Assembly (NCBI GenBank): GCA_015039465.1
Contig: MU130154.1
Span: forward strand, 372,001-436,000
Direction: 5' to 3'
DNA length: 64,000 nucleotides
From: Phlegmacium glaucopus
Lineage: Eukaryota; Basidiomycota; Agaricomycetes; Agaricales; Cortinariaceae
The notes below the pieces were generated by a model. The model was not told the DNA's origin, ran no database searches, and saw only the letters and a program-made list of their open reading frames with translations. A program made the position numbers and the translations under genes. Of this stretch, positions 63,133-64,000 are shown in pieces (positions within the stretch are counted from its first letter, which is position 1; each line of letters opens with the position of its first letter).

Positions 63133-64000
63133 ATGCCAAAGGGATCCCCAACTCCTTGGTCATATATATTGATACGGTACGTTCTCAGTACTATCACTTA
63201 TTTCCGTGTCCTTGAAAGCTTCCATTTGCAGTATATTATTTCGATTTGTTCTCAAAATCTTCTACGGGACTATTGTCATAGAGAATGTTGACTTGATTCC
63301 GGAAAGCGGAAGGCCTTGGTCTGTTGGCATTCAACCCATAAAATTCCGCCACCTGGCTTACCATGAACTCATAGCATCGTCTGTGCAAATCACAGTAATT
63401 CATTGACGGATGCACTGTATGTATTCCTCTATTTTCTTGATAGCATTGTTTCTGATGATTCAACAATCTGTAGCCTTCTTGTAACCTCGCTGCCGCCAGC
63501 CGTATGTGTCGTCCATATGTTTAGTTCAATACTCTCATGTACTGGTTCAGAAACGGAATATGCTCCGATTAACAGCGAAAGCCACCCAGTTCGGTCACAG
63601 AACGTTTACCAGTTGGCTCATAGAATCCGCTGGTACCGTGCCTATCAAAAGGCAGAAGGACTACCCCGACGGAAGGGTTGATAATTCAGAGGTCATGGAG
63701 AAGCTCATGGAGGTCTGTTTCCCGTCGTGCGATTCTTTTTATTCCTTGTGACAACGGAAATCTATCTACAATAAGGCATTAGAGCTTGGTGACGCAGTCT
63801 GCTTATTTCCTGAAGGAATGAGTCGTTATCACCCAACGATAGCACCTCTTAAGACTGGTGGTGAGTTATTTGTGTTTTATTTTTGGGAGCTGATCTGATT
63901 TACCCAAGTGGCCCGACTCGTGTCGGACGTATTGTCAAGGAATAGGAATGATCCCGAATTCGAAATTACCGTGTTACCATGTTCCATAACATACATGTAG
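63133..64000 (+). CDS. Glycerol-3-phosphate/dihydroxyacetone-phosphate acyltransferase (Sct1/Gpt2 type), 3' end beyond window
   Basis: The enzyme carries out the first acylation of glycerolipid synthesis in the ER. The spliced start is MPKGSPTPWSYILIRILFR, followed by FYGTIVIENVDLIPESGRPC. Acyltransferase motif I is CANHSNSLTDALLL (His at 63391-63393, Asp at 63409-63411). Then TSWLIESAGTVPIKRQKDYP (motif II) and CLFPEGMSRYHPTIAPLKTG (motif III) follow. At least seven exons lie in the window and the frame runs open to the edge at ITVLPCSITYM. The start lies 79 bases from the RRP12 start on the other strand. Confidence 0.88.

Overview
The window reads as ordinary euchromatin from a filamentous basidiomycete, most likely an Agaricomycete. 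Genes are dense and split by many spliceosomal introns of about 50-60 bases with GT..AG ends. The gene set is fungal: trifunctional TRP1, Spa2, NoxR, the Slt2-type MAP kinase, Dsc3, Spt21 and Pxr1. The flavin halogenase resembles those of mushroom-forming fungi. I see no transposon, CRISPR array, rRNA or origin. All gene models were spliced by hand from reading frames and splice signals, so outer coding limits are firmer than every internal junction.

Layout. 1-8 kb: a PLP-dependent aromatic amino acid decarboxylase (cut by the left edge), divergent from a very-long-chain 3-ketoacyl-CoA reductase; then a Spa2-like polarity scaffold and a convergent F-box protein. 8-14 kb: an ergothioneine-type sulfoxide synthase module without its usual methyltransferase, then an orphan multipass membrane protein. 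14-24 kb: Dsc3 divergent from otubain, a large Spt21-like regulator, a small membrane protein divergent from TFIIIA, and an intron-containing tRNA-Gln. 24-33 kb: glucosamine-6-phosphate deaminase, an Impact-family protein, a possible PC-esterase-like membrane protein divergent from a Tgl1-type sterol esterase, Pxr1 and NoxR. 33-48 kb: a Drs2-type flippase divergent from PDAT (Lro1), an unrecognised protein, a FAD-dependent halogenase and an Ost-alpha family protein. 49-64 kb: a secreted serine carboxypeptidase, TRP1, an Slt2/Mpk1 MAP kinase, proteasome chaperone PAC2, Rrp12 and the start of a glycerol-3-phosphate acyltransferase.

The genes do not form one pathway. Loose themes are lipid metabolism (ketoacyl reductase, sterol esterase, PDAT, flippase, acyltransferase), polarity and cell-wall signalling (Spa2, NoxR, Slt2), and ribosome or RNA work (TFIIIA, Rrp12, Pxr1). 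Neighbours often share very short promoters (as little as 57 bases) or have closely spaced 3' ends (27-66 bases).

Most worth a second look: the sulfoxide synthase module carrying an unfamiliar N-terminus in place of the methyltransferase; a run of micro-exons (9, 5, 6 and 11 bases) in the PDAT gene; and an apparently intact, isolated flavin halogenase with a proline-rich insert.
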